From an uncultured Gammaproteobacteria bacterium (GTDB lineage: Bacteria; Pseudomonadota; Gammaproteobacteria; Pseudomonadales; Azotimanducaceae_A): a stretch of DNA of 14,395 nt. Below, piece after piece: positions 1-6,356 of this stretch. The position numbers and the translations under genes were made by a program. The notes beneath the pieces are model-generated. The model was not told the DNA's origin and ran no database searches. It saw nothing but the letters and a program-made list of their open reading frames with translations. The stretch is from positions 1 through 14,395 of the forward strand of contig CAJWGQ010000060.1 in NCBI GenBank assembly GCA_913041025.1. The letters run 5' to 3'. Numbering within the stretch: the first letter of the stretch is position 1; every line of letters starts with the position of its first letter.

Positions 1-1
1 T

Positions 2-187
2 CTGCTGATCAATGGCAGGGATCCGAACGTTATTGTTGAGCCTTCTGCTTCGCGGCACATGATGAATAAGCCATTTCCGCGGATCGAACTTGATTGCTAT
101 GCCTCCAAAGTAGTGGGAGAGAGGAGGTCTGTAGAGGTAGATAAAAATCTTCGAGACGCAAGAAATACGATTCGTCGGTTAAACTAG
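2..187 (+). CDS. C-terminal fragment of an unrecognised protein (5' end outside the window)
   Basis: An open frame runs from the window edge to a TAG stop at 185-187 and encodes the last 61 residues of a protein whose beginning lies outside the window. The frame has no internal stop, whereas the other two plus-strand frames stop early. The tail is polar and rich in Arg, Asp and Asn, and has no membrane segment or signal. I do not recognise the family from this tail. The next gene starts 33 bases downstream on the same strand, so the two could be co-transcribed. The reading frame is fairly secure and the function is unknown. Confidence 0.6.
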   Translation: MLINGRDPNVIVEPSASRHMMNKPFPRIELDCYASKVVGERRSVEVDKNLRDARNTIRRLN

Positions 188-220
188 AATACTGAAACAC
201 CATATTGGAAGAATCTGACC

Positions 221-1369
221 ATGACAGTTTACCTCTACGGCTCTTACGCGTCTTATGTTACCGCCAAAACTCGATGCTACTTGCTGAAAAAGGGTATTCC
301 TTTTATTGAGCGCGTGCCTGGACATCCCCGGTTTCGTGACTACATCCGAGCCAATACCTTAAATCACCGGATCCCTCAGTTGGAGCTGGCAGATGGGTCG
401 GCAATTCAAGACTCCGTGGCGATTATGGACAGGCTTGAAGAGATTTATCCTCAGCCCTCGGTTTATCCGCCGGGTTTGAAGCAACAGACGCTTGCTCGAC
501 TATTCGAGGTTTTAGTTGATGGTCTGTTAGGCCGGCCCGCCTGGCATTACCGATGGAATTACATGGAAGAAAACTATGGTTTTGTCGGTAGAGAGTTTGG
601 TCGATCTTTTAAGCCTCAGGGTACAAACGAAGAAATTGATCATTTCGGTGAGGTAATTGCTACTCGCATGGAAAGCAAAAGATCTGGGATGGGGGCAAGC
701 GATGAGTCTCTGCCTATTTTTGAGTCTTTTTATTTGGATGCGTTAGATATTCTTGAGAACCACTTTGTAACTACCCCCTATCTATTTGGCGGGATGCCAT
801 CGGTAGCAGATTTTGCGTTGATGGGGCCTTTGTTCGGCCATCTCGCGCGAGACCCAGAGCCCGCTCGAATCATGAAGCAGCGCGCTCCCAGGGTATTTCG
901 TTGGACCGAAGCGATGAACACTCCCCATATCCAAAGCCCAGAATTTGCTGATTTCGAGATGGCTTTTGACTCGGAAGATCAAATTCCAGAGGGAGCGTTG
1001 AACTTGTTTAGTCTTTGTTTGGAGGCTGCTGGACAGCTGATGCCGCGAACTGCTGAGATTTACAATGAATGGGTAGCGGATAAGCTCAGTGAACCAGATG
1101 ACACGATGGTATCGAAAGAAGTTGACGAGCCCTCGATCGGTCGGTTTGAAACGGTGTTGCGAGGAGTGCCGATTCAAAATAGCGCTAGCTTGTATAACCT
1201 CTGGGTGCACCAACGAACGCTCCAATGGTTCGATTCGAAAGGAGACGCCGAGCGAGAGGCTATCAGGCAGTTTGTAGGCGAGTTTGGTGGAGAAACAATG
1301 CTCGATATAAAGTTAAAGAGGGCTTTGACCCGAGCGAATAATCATATCGCGTTAGGCCCCACTAAATAG
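221..1369 (+). CDS. Glutathione S-transferase-like protein with a long C-terminal extension
   Basis: This 382-residue protein begins with a thioredoxin-like GST N-terminal domain (about residues 1-80). That domain starts with a beta strand leading into a Ser/Tyr-rich loop, then has the expected cis-proline region (RIPQL, Pro52) and an Asp-Ser pair (QDS, residues 63-65) where GSTs usually carry Glu/Asp-Ser for the glutamyl group of glutathione. An all-helical GST C-terminal domain follows, including a SVAD N-capping box. Classical GSTs are about 200-230 residues, so roughly 120 extra residues remain (about 260-382). These look helical and I cannot assign them to a family. The ATG at 221 has a GGAAGA-like ribosome site about 10 bases upstream. 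The protein is probably cytosolic and acts in glutathione-dependent conjugation or isomerisation. The substrate is unknown. The gene converges on the PQQ dehydrogenase gene. Confidence 0.8.
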   Translation: MTVYLYGSYASYVTAKTRCYLLKKGIPFIERVPGHPRFRDYIRANTLNHRIPQLELADGSAIQDSVAIMDRLEEIYPQPSVYPPGLKQQTLARLFEVLVDGLLGRPAWHYRWNYMEENYGFVGREFGRSFKPQGTNEEIDHFGEVIATRMESKRSGMGASDESLPIFESFYLDALDILENHFVTTPYLFGGMPSVADFALMGPLFGHLARDPEPARIMKQRAPRVFRWTEAMNTPHIQSPEFADFEMAFDSEDQIPEGALNLFSLCLEAAGQLMPRTAEIYNEWVADKLSEPDDTMVSKEVDEPSIGRFETVLRGVPIQNSASLYNLWVHQRTLQWFDSKGDAEREAIRQFVGEFGGETMLDIKLKRALTRANNHIALGPTK

Positions 1370-1408
1370 GCCCAACCTAGCTTGTCACTTTGAAGCTGGC
1401 TTAATGAA

Positions 1409-2536
1409 CTATGAATCGGTATTCCGCGTAGTGAGTTTCATAAGCTGGCCGCTGCCTCTGCGGCCGTCTTCGAGTAGCCAGATTGCGCCATCGGGACCTT
1501 GCTCTACCTCTCTGATTCTTTTATTCATGCCGAAGCGCTCGGCTTCCGTCGCTTCGTCGTTAGATAATGCAACTCGAATCAGAGCTCTTGAAGATAATCC
1601 CCCAATGAACAGGCTACCCTTCCATTCTGGAAATTCCTCGCCGCTATAAAAGAGCATACTCGATGGTGAGATGACCGGAGTCCATGTTATTTTCGGCGCG
1701 ACGAATTCCGGTCGAGTATCGTGATCTGGTATCTCAGCGCCGCTGTAATGATCTCCATTGGATACTATCGGATAACCAAAGTTTGATTTACGCCTGACGA
1801 GATTGAGTTCATCACCTCCTTTAGGCCCCATTTCCACCACCCATAAATTGTTGCCTTCGTCAAAAGCGGCCCCCAAGGGGTTTCTATGACCTAGCGACCA
1901 GATTTGGTTCTGAACAGGACTTCCCGAAAATGGATTGTCAGTTGGTTGAGATCCATCCGCGTGAAGCCTAACCATTTTACCGAGGTTCGATTCCATGTCT
2001 TGTGAGGGTTCGAATTTTTGTCGCTCTCCGGAACTGATCCATAGATATCCTTCGGGTCCAAAAAGCAGGCGATGTCCGAAATGACCCTTTCCAGTCACCT
2101 TGGGATATTGTCGCCAGATGACTTCAAGTTCGGTTAGCTGGTATTCATTTTGAGTATTATGGAGTTTAGCTCTGGCCACGGCAGCGCCATAAGTGTTATC
2201 CGAGCTAGCTTCGGCATAACTGAGGTAGAGAAGCTGGTTTTGTTCGAACGCCGGATGAAGTGCAATATCGCCGAGTCCTCCTTGTCCACCAAATGCCACT
2301 TCGGGAACGCCTTTTACTTCACTAAGAAAGTTGCCTTTATGGTCTAATAACTTCAGAGAACCGCGCATCTCAGTGAGTAAGATTTTCTGGTCAGGTAAGA
2401 ATTCAAGAGCCCAAGGGTGATCAAATTTGCCGATATTTTCGATACGAAACTCGTTGTTTTTTGCCGCTGAAATTGAAGCGCAAAAAATAGAGAGTCCTAG
2501 AAGAAAGCTCAGAGAGGCGGATTTAAAGAATTTCAT
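1409..2536 (-). CDS. Secreted PQQ-dependent sugar dehydrogenase (soluble aldose sugar dehydrogenase family)
   Basis: This 375-residue protein has a clear signal peptide (about residues 1-25, charged start then a hydrophobic run ending in Ala residues), so it should act in the periplasm. The rest matches the six-bladed soluble PQQ glucose/aldose dehydrogenase family (Asd, YliI). It has PWALEFLPD near residue 41, GGQGGLGDIALHP (83-95), GHFGHRLLFGPEGYLWISSG (151-170) carrying the probable catalytic His152 and neighbouring Arg156, WSLGHRNPLG (213-222) with conserved Arg218, and GDELNLV (241-247). The length is normal for the family. It should oxidise the C1 hydroxyl of aldoses using PQQ and calcium. 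Substrate choice cannot be read from the sequence. The ATG at 2536 has AGGTGA a few bases upstream. The gene is divergent from the MerC-family gene. Confidence 0.88.
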   Translation of the reverse strand: MKFFKSASLSFLLGLSIFCASISAAKNNEFRIENIGKFDHPWALEFLPDQKILLTEMRGSLKLLDHKGNFLSEVKGVPEVAFGGQGGLGDIALHPAFEQNQLLYLSYAEASSDNTYGAAVARAKLHNTQNEYQLTELEVIWRQYPKVTGKGHFGHRLLFGPEGYLWISSGERQKFEPSQDMESNLGKMVRLHADGSQPTDNPFSGSPVQNQIWSLGHRNPLGAAFDEGNNLWVVEMGPKGGDELNLVRRKSNFGYPIVSNGDHYSGAEIPDHDTRPEFVAPKITWTPVISPSSMLFYSGEEFPEWKGSLFIGGLSSRALIRVALSNDEATEAERFGMNKRIREVEQGPDGAIWLLEDGRRGSGQLMKLTTRNTDS

Positions 2537-2636
2537 ATGTGATCACCTGCGCTTTTATAAACTATTTTCAAGACCTTTTGGTGCGAATAATAATACTTTT
2601 TCGACGGTCATACTGTTGAATTGACGATTACTAACG

Positions 2637-2649
2637 TTGCTTATAGCAA
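2637..2649. promoter_or_regulatory. Small inverted repeat in the divergent intergenic region
   Basis: TTGCT-TAT-AGCAA is a 5-base-arm inverted repeat in the 178-base region between the divergent PQQ dehydrogenase and MerC-family genes. A TTGACG hexamer at 2621-2626 lies just upstream on the plus strand, but no convincing -10 follows at normal spacing. The repeat could be part of an operator. The rest of the region (2537-2714) shows only an imperfect direct repeat of GCGGTATG around 2675-2690 and an AGGGAGG ribosome site at 2696-2702. Function is not established. Confidence 0.25.
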
Positions 2650-2714
2650 GAGGAGTCACGAACTCCGCGATAAAGCGGTATGCGCGGTATGTATGAGGGA
2701 GGTTGAATTGCGTT

Positions 2715-3146
2715 ATGATGGCTGACGATCTAAATAGAAGAGATTCAGAGGCGATGCGGGGGAAAGAAAGTTTTGATGCTAAGCTCGATAAAATCTCTGT
2801 TTTGATTTCTGTGGTGTGCCTGGTGCACTGCGTATCTTTTCCTGTCTTGTTATTGATAGGCTCTTCGATCACCGCACTCGCTTTTTTTTCTGATCACCTT
2901 TTACATCAGGTTCTGCTATTCATCGTCTTGCCCTTGAGCTATTTTTCGCTGGTTGGGGGTTATAGAATCCACGGGAATCGTTATATCGGGCTGCTCGCGA
3001 TAGTCGGCATATGCTTCCTAGGGTTGGGCGTTTACTTTCACGATTATGTCGCGGTAGAGCTTTCGTTGACTATAGTGGGCTCGGTGTTCCTGGCGAGCGC
3101 GCACTTGTTCAATCTGTACTTAAGATCCAAGGTTCTGTCTTCCTAA
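2715..3146 (+). CDS. MerC-family integral membrane metal transporter
   Basis: A 143-residue membrane protein. It has a short charged cytoplasmic start (residues 1-26) and then about four hydrophobic segments. The first contains CLVHC (Cys35, His38, Cys39) followed by Pro43, the metal-binding hallmark of MerC proteins, which move Hg(II) or other soft metals across the inner membrane. Length and helix number fit MerC. The frame can be extended to a TTG at 2703, but that codon directly abuts the AGGGAGG ribosome site (2696-2702). The ATG at 2715 (spacing 12) or 2718 is therefore the better start. The gene converges on the minus-strand CsoR/MerT/MerP-like operon, with 44 bases between the stops. 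No merA or merR is nearby, so the physiological metal may not be mercury. The family is fairly sure and the substrate is not. Confidence 0.8.
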   Translation: MMADDLNRRDSEAMRGKESFDAKLDKISVLISVVCLVHCVSFPVLLLIGSSITALAFFSDHLLHQVLLFIVLPLSYFSLVGGYRIHGNRYIGLLAIVGICFLGLGVYFHDYVAVELSLTIVGSVFLASAHLFNLYLRSKVLSS

Positions 3147-3190
3147 TTGATCGTTTTCTGGGTTTGCTCGTGTACTGCCTTACAGAAACA

Positions 3191-3451
3191 TCATCTTTTT
3201 AATATTTTGAGCAGCTCTTCCACCTTTTCGTCGAAGTTTTCGCTACCATCCAGAGATTCCTTTACGCATTCTCTCAGGTGAGTTTTAAGAATTTTCCCTT
3301 CTACAGTAGCAAGTGAATTTCTGACCGCTTTTATTTGATTTAGGATATCGACGCAGTATTTTTCGTCTTCCACCATTTTAGCAATCCCACGCAGTTGTCC
3401 TTCTATACGGCGCAAGTTTACAAGTTGTGTTTTGTGACTGGGGTGACTCAT
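3191..3451 (-). CDS. Metal-sensing transcriptional repressor of the CsoR/RcnR/FrmR (DUF156) family
   Basis: An 86-residue all-helical protein with the family core: a helix-1 RRIEGQLRGI stretch (14-23), Cys33 in KYCVDIL, and the H-x3-C pair His58/Cys62 in THLREC. Cys-His-Cys is the Cu(I) ligand set of CsoR repressors. His3 in MSHPSH also resembles the N-terminal His used by nickel/cobalt RcnR, so the metal is not settled. Repressors of this family bind G/C-tract operators without a classical helix-turn-helix and release DNA when metal binds. The ATG at 3451 lies 2 bases beyond the stop of the MerT-like gene, which implies translational coupling. A matching operator sits at 4842-4860 before the first gene of the operon, so autoregulation is likely. 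Formaldehyde sensing (FrmR type) is less likely given Cys62 and the metal-binding neighbours. Confidence 0.9.
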   Translation of the reverse strand: MSHPSHKTQLVNLRRIEGQLRGIAKMVEDEKYCVDILNQIKAVRNSLATVEGKILKTHLRECVKESLDGSENFDEKVEELLKILKR

Positions 3452-3453
3452 CG

Positions 3454-3825
3454 CTAGATCAACTTTGGAATAACATAGGTAAACATGGTAGCAAAAATGA
3501 AGAGTCCCACCGAGAGATAATAGATGTAACGTGATGTCTGCCTTGTCCTAAGACAGGCTCTACCTAATTCTGGGTCAGAAGGGCACGGTAAGTAATAAGT
3601 TTTATAGTTTGCGTATCCGGCAATTAAAATCAGAATCAGGGCGAAAGAGCTTAGATAGAGTTTGTATTGCGAAACCGTTATTAAGAAAGGCAACGCGGTT
3701 ACAAGGCTCGCGAAGCTCGCACCCGCACCCATGACCACGAACAAGGCCGGGAGTGCGCAACAAACTAGAGTCGACGAGGACGCAAAGAGAGAGATCACAT
3801 TGGCGGTTTTATCATCCACTGACAT
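3454..3825 (-). CDS. MerT-like inner membrane metal transporter
   Basis: A 123-residue protein with three hydrophobic segments (about 13-36, 40-70 and 100-122). Vicinal Cys22-Cys23 in the first segment (LVCCALPAL) match the paired cysteines of the first helix of MerT. A second pair, Cys81 and Cys91, lies in the loop before the last helix (PCPSDPELGRAC), where MerT also has a cysteine pair. In Mer systems MerT takes Hg(II) from periplasmic MerP and passes it to the cytoplasm. Here the gene follows a MerP-like gene by 5 bases and precedes the CsoR-family repressor by 2 bases, so it should be the transport step of this operon. Uptake of copper or another soft metal is as likely as mercury. Assignment to the MerT-like superfamily rests on the architecture and cysteine layout. 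Confidence 0.75.
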   Translation of the reverse strand: MSVDDKTANVISLFASSSTLVCCALPALFVVMGAGASFASLVTALPFLITVSQYKLYLSSFALILILIAGYANYKTYYLPCPSDPELGRACLRTRQTSRYIYYLSVGLFIFATMFTYVIPKLI

Positions 3826-3830
3826 TCTAC

Positions 3831-4238
3831 TTAATTTATTGTGATCACTTGGAGGTCTGTCATGTTTTGGCCGTTTACCAGGATGCCTTGGCTGATTTCT
3901 TCTCGGACGATCTCTTTATTCATCGAGTAAGCGAGGATTACCTTGCCTCGGCTGAGATCGACATCGATTTTTTTGACTGTTGTGTCTTTGCGAAAGGTCT
4001 TTTCTATCCCTCGCGCGCAAAAATCACAGACCATACCTTTCACACTAACGATCGCAATTTGTGATTGAGACAGCCCTTTAACAAACTCCTCAAATTGATC
4101 CGGATCGATCTGCAGCTTTTTTCCGTCGACGAGTTCTTCGTGGATATGGCTCTCGTGCGGATGAGTGCTCTCAGCGTAAGCACCAAGCACTAGTAGGGCG
4201 CAGGAGGCTAAGGAGGCAGCTATAAAAAATTTGTTCAT
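3831..4238 (-). CDS. Secreted MerP-like heavy-metal-associated (HMA) domain protein
   Basis: A 135-residue protein with a signal peptide (about 1-22, ending AYA before Glu23). The mature N-terminus is histidine rich (His26, 28, 31 and 33), then there is an acidic linker, and then an HMA ferredoxin-like domain (about 60-135). The metal-binding loop is GMVCDFC (Cys71, Cys74), matching the GMTCxxC loop of MerP, CopZ and P-type ATPase domains. It should bind a soft metal ion in the periplasm and hand it to the MerT-like protein encoded next. It is longer than MerP (about 90 residues) because of the His-rich region and linker. The start at 4238 has a strong GAGGAAA ribosome site that overlaps the stop of the preceding gene (9-base gap). 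Whether the bound ion is Cu(I), Hg(II) or another metal is unknown. Confidence 0.85.
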   Translation of the reverse strand: MNKFFIAASLASCALLVLGAYAESTHPHESHIHEELVDGKKLQIDPDQFEEFVKGLSQSQIAIVSVKGMVCDFCARGIEKTFRKDTTVKKIDVDLSRGKVILAYSMNKEIVREEISQGILVNGQNMTDLQVITIN

Positions 4239-4247
4239 GTTATTTCC

Positions 4248-4850
4248 TCAGAACCGGTACATTAAATGCGCGTCTAATTTTGTTTTGTCGTTGTAGCCGA
4301 ACTCCATTAGAAAATCGCCTTTGAAGAATTTAAGCAAGGGGTAGGTCGACCAAACCCCAGAGAGGCTGTTTTTTTTTGTTTTGATCATGATCCAGGTATG
4401 GAAGTCTCCATAGTCACCCAGGTAAGGAGCCACGCCTAACTGCACGAACTGTTCGCTATAGTCGTCCACCTCACGTCTCTCTTGCTTGTAGCCAAACCCC
4501 GAGAACCACCTCCGTGTTTCCCAATCGCCATGGAGGCCATAGAAGTGATTGTTTAATCCGTTGAGGCTGATGCCAGATTGAAAGTACAGATTTCTTTGTG
4601 AGTTCTGTGTGTTTTTGCGATTCAGGAGGTAGGTGAATCTAAGATAAGAATAATCCTGTTCAAAGACCTTATGTTTAAGGCTCTCTAAACCCAGAGAGTA
4701 TTTGTAGGATGGAGAATAGTGGTAATAGAGAGAGTCTTTCAGATTGTCAGTAAAAGCCATCACTGTTGAGCCGCCTGGATAAGAGATGGGTCTGGCTTCA
4801 CTGATATTAGAAAATAGGAGTAATGCAAAAGCTAAAAGAGTTATACCCAT
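4248..4850 (-). CDS. Small putative outer-membrane beta-barrel protein, first gene of the metal operon
   Basis: With the ATG at 4850 this is a 200-residue protein starting with a signal peptide (MGITLLAFALLLFSNISEA). It ends in AHLMYRF, with the terminal Phe and alternating aromatics typical of outer-membrane barrels folded by the BAM machinery. It is rich in Tyr, Phe and Trp in alternating patterns. Recognisable blocks are SYPGGSTVM near the mature start, WETRRWFSGF, and LGVAPYLGDYGDFHTW followed by PLLKFFKG near the end. The frame stays open upstream to 5009, but that extension overlaps the end of the preceding gene and puts a hydrophilic stretch before the signal peptide, so I reject it. 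Its place ahead of MerP-like, MerT-like and CsoR-family genes suggests metal passage or sensing at the outer membrane. That role is inferred only from context. The ATG lies inside the predicted operator. Confidence 0.72.
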   Translation of the reverse strand: MGITLLAFALLLFSNISEARPISYPGGSTVMAFTDNLKDSLYYHYSPSYKYSLGLESLKHKVFEQDYSYLRFTYLLNRKNTQNSQRNLYFQSGISLNGLNNHFYGLHGDWETRRWFSGFGYKQERREVDDYSEQFVQLGVAPYLGDYGDFHTWIMIKTKKNSLSGVWSTYPLLKFFKGDFLMEFGYNDKTKLDAHLMYRF

Positions 4851-4860
4851 GGGGGGTATA
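4842..4860 (-). promoter_or_regulatory. Predicted CsoR/RcnR/FrmR-family operator
   Basis: TATACCC-ATGGG-GGGTATA on the plus strand has perfect 7-base inverted arms and a G/C tract (six G on the plus strand, six C on the minus strand). This is the known shape of operators bound by DUF156 repressors, such as the copZA operator of Bacillus subtilis CsoR (ATACCC-N5-GGGTAT). On the minus strand the site directly follows the candidate -10 and includes the start codon of the 4850 gene. A bound repressor should therefore block transcription initiation. The only family member in the window is encoded by the last gene of the same operon (3451-3191). Sequence match and context are strong; binding is inferred. 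Confidence 0.8.
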
Positions 4861-4885
4861 GTATAATCACGGCTCAAAAAGTCAA
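4858..4885 (-). promoter_or_regulatory. Candidate sigma-70 promoter of the metal operon
   Basis: Reading the minus strand, TTGACT (4885-4880) is a good -35. It is followed by TATACT (4865-4860, spacing 14) or TACTAT (4863-4858, spacing 16) as the -10. TATACT is the better hexamer but its spacing is short. Either -10 overlaps or touches the operator at 4842-4860. Transcription would start within a few bases of the ATG at 4850, so the first gene would have almost no leader. The rest of the 88-base gap back to the upstream stop (4939) shows no clear terminator. Confidence 0.5.
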
Positions 4886-4938
4886 TTGAGGTTGAGAGAT
4901 AGGCTGGTTCAGATGGTGATAGCGATAAATATCTGCGT

Positions 4939-6234
4939 TTAGTCGTATATTCTCGTAAAGCCTGATCCACGAAGTCTGTTGTTGACGACGTTATTGTAGA
5001 TCGAGCCAAAACTGTATTTGAGGCTTAAGCCAAAATTGCTTCTGGTATTCGTATCTAATGCTTTTGTTTTTAGTAGGAGGTCCTCGTTACTGGCTTCTGT
5101 GGCCGCAAGGTAAATTTGATTATTGGTTAATGAATAGTTCCCCCATAGGTTAATGCTTAACCCCCTAGTGATCCGATAATCCAGGTCTCCCCCCACAGAC
5201 AAGCTGTAATATTCAGTATCGTTTAGGAATTGAGAGGTCTTTAACCTAACCGAAATAAATCCCCACGGTTGTTGGACATCGTATTCGGCGAAGAGTCCAT
5301 GATCTGGGCGCTTTTCTTCATCGAGGCCCAAAATATTGGTCAGCTCATAGTCGAACGAGGTGTGTCCTAAAAAGTAGCCAAAGGTCAGTGCCTTTTCGGC
5401 TGTCAATTGGTAGGGATAGACGTTGTACTCGATGGCTGAGGCTAGTCGAAAGGAGTCATCAAGGTTGCGGTAAGTTGACTTGCGTTGGCTAGCGCCAATC
5501 CCTAATCCCCAATGGTTACCTAAACTTTTGATGGCGTACCCGGTGAAACTTTGTTGAACGCGGTCGTCTTTTAAAGTCGAGCCATCGTCTAGAACAAACG
5601 ATTGTGACTTTTTTTCTCGCCAGTAACCCATGCCAAGCCGGTAGTTTTCTGTGGTCCGATTAGCGTTTAGAGAGCCCCAGTATTCGTTTTTGTCTCTTCG
5701 ATCCTCATCTTCTACGCTCATCCCGACTTCGGTTTTAAATACCCAGAAGTTCCAGGGGTCGGTCTCTTCTGTAATTGGATCAATACCACTTAGCTTTTCC
5801 TGGCTCTGTGTATCGACTTTTATAGATAAATAGTCACTTTCCGGCCGATCCAGCAGAAAGGGGACAAGACCAAGCCGGACCTTTCGTAAAATTTCCCGAC
5901 GCGTCATGTCCCTGGTGTTAACTTCTGGGCTGAAATAACTGGTACTAAAAGAAAACTCCTTAAAGGCCGTTTGCCCAATGAACTGCAACCGGTACATTTC
6001 CCCAATCGAGGTTTCTTCGAGAATCACCAATAGATGAATATCGGCATCCTTTGGGTCTCTGACTATATCAACTAGGTTCAAGTTGCTGCGCAAGTAATCC
6101 CAAGGGCAATCGAATCGTTTACAGTCAGGAAATACTTTCAGTTTTTTCGAGGCCAATTGATCTTCGCCCCAGATTGAAGACGAAGTCATTACTAAAATAG
6201 TTAAAATTAGCGTTCGGTACATATTATAAATCAT
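4939..6234 (-). CDS. Putative outer-membrane beta-barrel protein with N-terminal periplasmic domain
   Basis: A 431-residue protein with a signal peptide (about 1-23, ending SIWG before Glu24). An N-terminal globular region (about 30-145) carries Cys38 and Cys43 (PDCKRFDCPWDYLR), then VRDPKDADIHLLV (58-70) and FIGQ (85-88). From DPWNFWVF (159-166) onward it is mostly alternating hydrophobic/polar strands rich in Tyr, Phe and Trp, as in a barrel, ending near FGSIYNNVVNNRL. The layout resembles a family of uncharacterised exported proteins with an ADxH-type N-terminal block followed by a barrel. I know no function for it. The start may be ATG 6234 or the in-frame ATG at 6222; neither has a strong ribosome site. 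An 88-base gap with its own promoter separates it from the metal operon, so shared function is uncertain. Confidence 0.7.
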   Translation of the reverse strand: MIYNMYRTLILTILVMTSSSIWGEDQLASKKLKVFPDCKRFDCPWDYLRSNLNLVDIVRDPKDADIHLLVILEETSIGEMYRLQFIGQTAFKEFSFSTSYFSPEVNTRDMTRREILRKVRLGLVPFLLDRPESDYLSIKVDTQSQEKLSGIDPITEETDPWNFWVFKTEVGMSVEDEDRRDKNEYWGSLNANRTTENYRLGMGYWREKKSQSFVLDDGSTLKDDRVQQSFTGYAIKSLGNHWGLGIGASQRKSTYRNLDDSFRLASAIEYNVYPYQLTAEKALTFGYFLGHTSFDYELTNILGLDEEKRPDHGLFAEYDVQQPWGFISVRLKTSQFLNDTEYYSLSVGGDLDYRITRGLSINLWGNYSLTNNQIYLAATEASNEDLLLKTKALDTNTRSNFGLSLKYSFGSIYNNVVNNRLRGSGFTRIYD

Positions 6235-6281
6235 CTGCTGCGCTGTATTATTCTAATTTGTCGCGCTCTGAATATTTTATC

Positions 6282-6294
6282 TGGTTTGAAACCA
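6282..6294. promoter_or_regulatory. Perfect palindrome upstream of the 6234 barrel gene (possible operator)
   Basis: TGGTTTGAAACCA has perfect 6-base arms around a central G. It lies 48 bases upstream of the ATG at 6234 in the 254-base divergent region (6235-6488). TTTGAAA is repeated directly just beyond it (6292-6299 area). The size and symmetry suit a dimeric repressor or activator site, but no cognate regulator can be named. Confidence 0.3.
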
Positions 6295-6356
6295 TTTGAA
6301 ATACTAGAACCCATCGGTTTGAGCGTAGTGAAAAACTCTATATCTATCACACGATT

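Noticed and set aside
782..1225. Open frame of 147 codons on the minus strand inside the long GST gene
   Set aside because: Shadow frame opposite a well-supported gene; composition is Arg/His/Ser rich with no recognisable domain.
1379..1397. AGCTT...AAGCT inverted repeat between the convergent GST and PQQ dehydrogenase genes
   Set aside because: A 5-base stem with a 9-base loop and no T-tract is expected by chance.
3191..4238. Classical mercury resistance (mer) operon
   Set aside because: No MerA or MerR is encoded in the window; the regulator is CsoR-family and the operator is of the G/C-tract type, not the MerR dyad.
4851..5009. N-terminal extension of the barrel gene up to 5009
   Set aside because: It overlaps the end of the 4939-6234 gene, covers the promoter and operator, and would bury the signal peptide behind about 53 polar residues.
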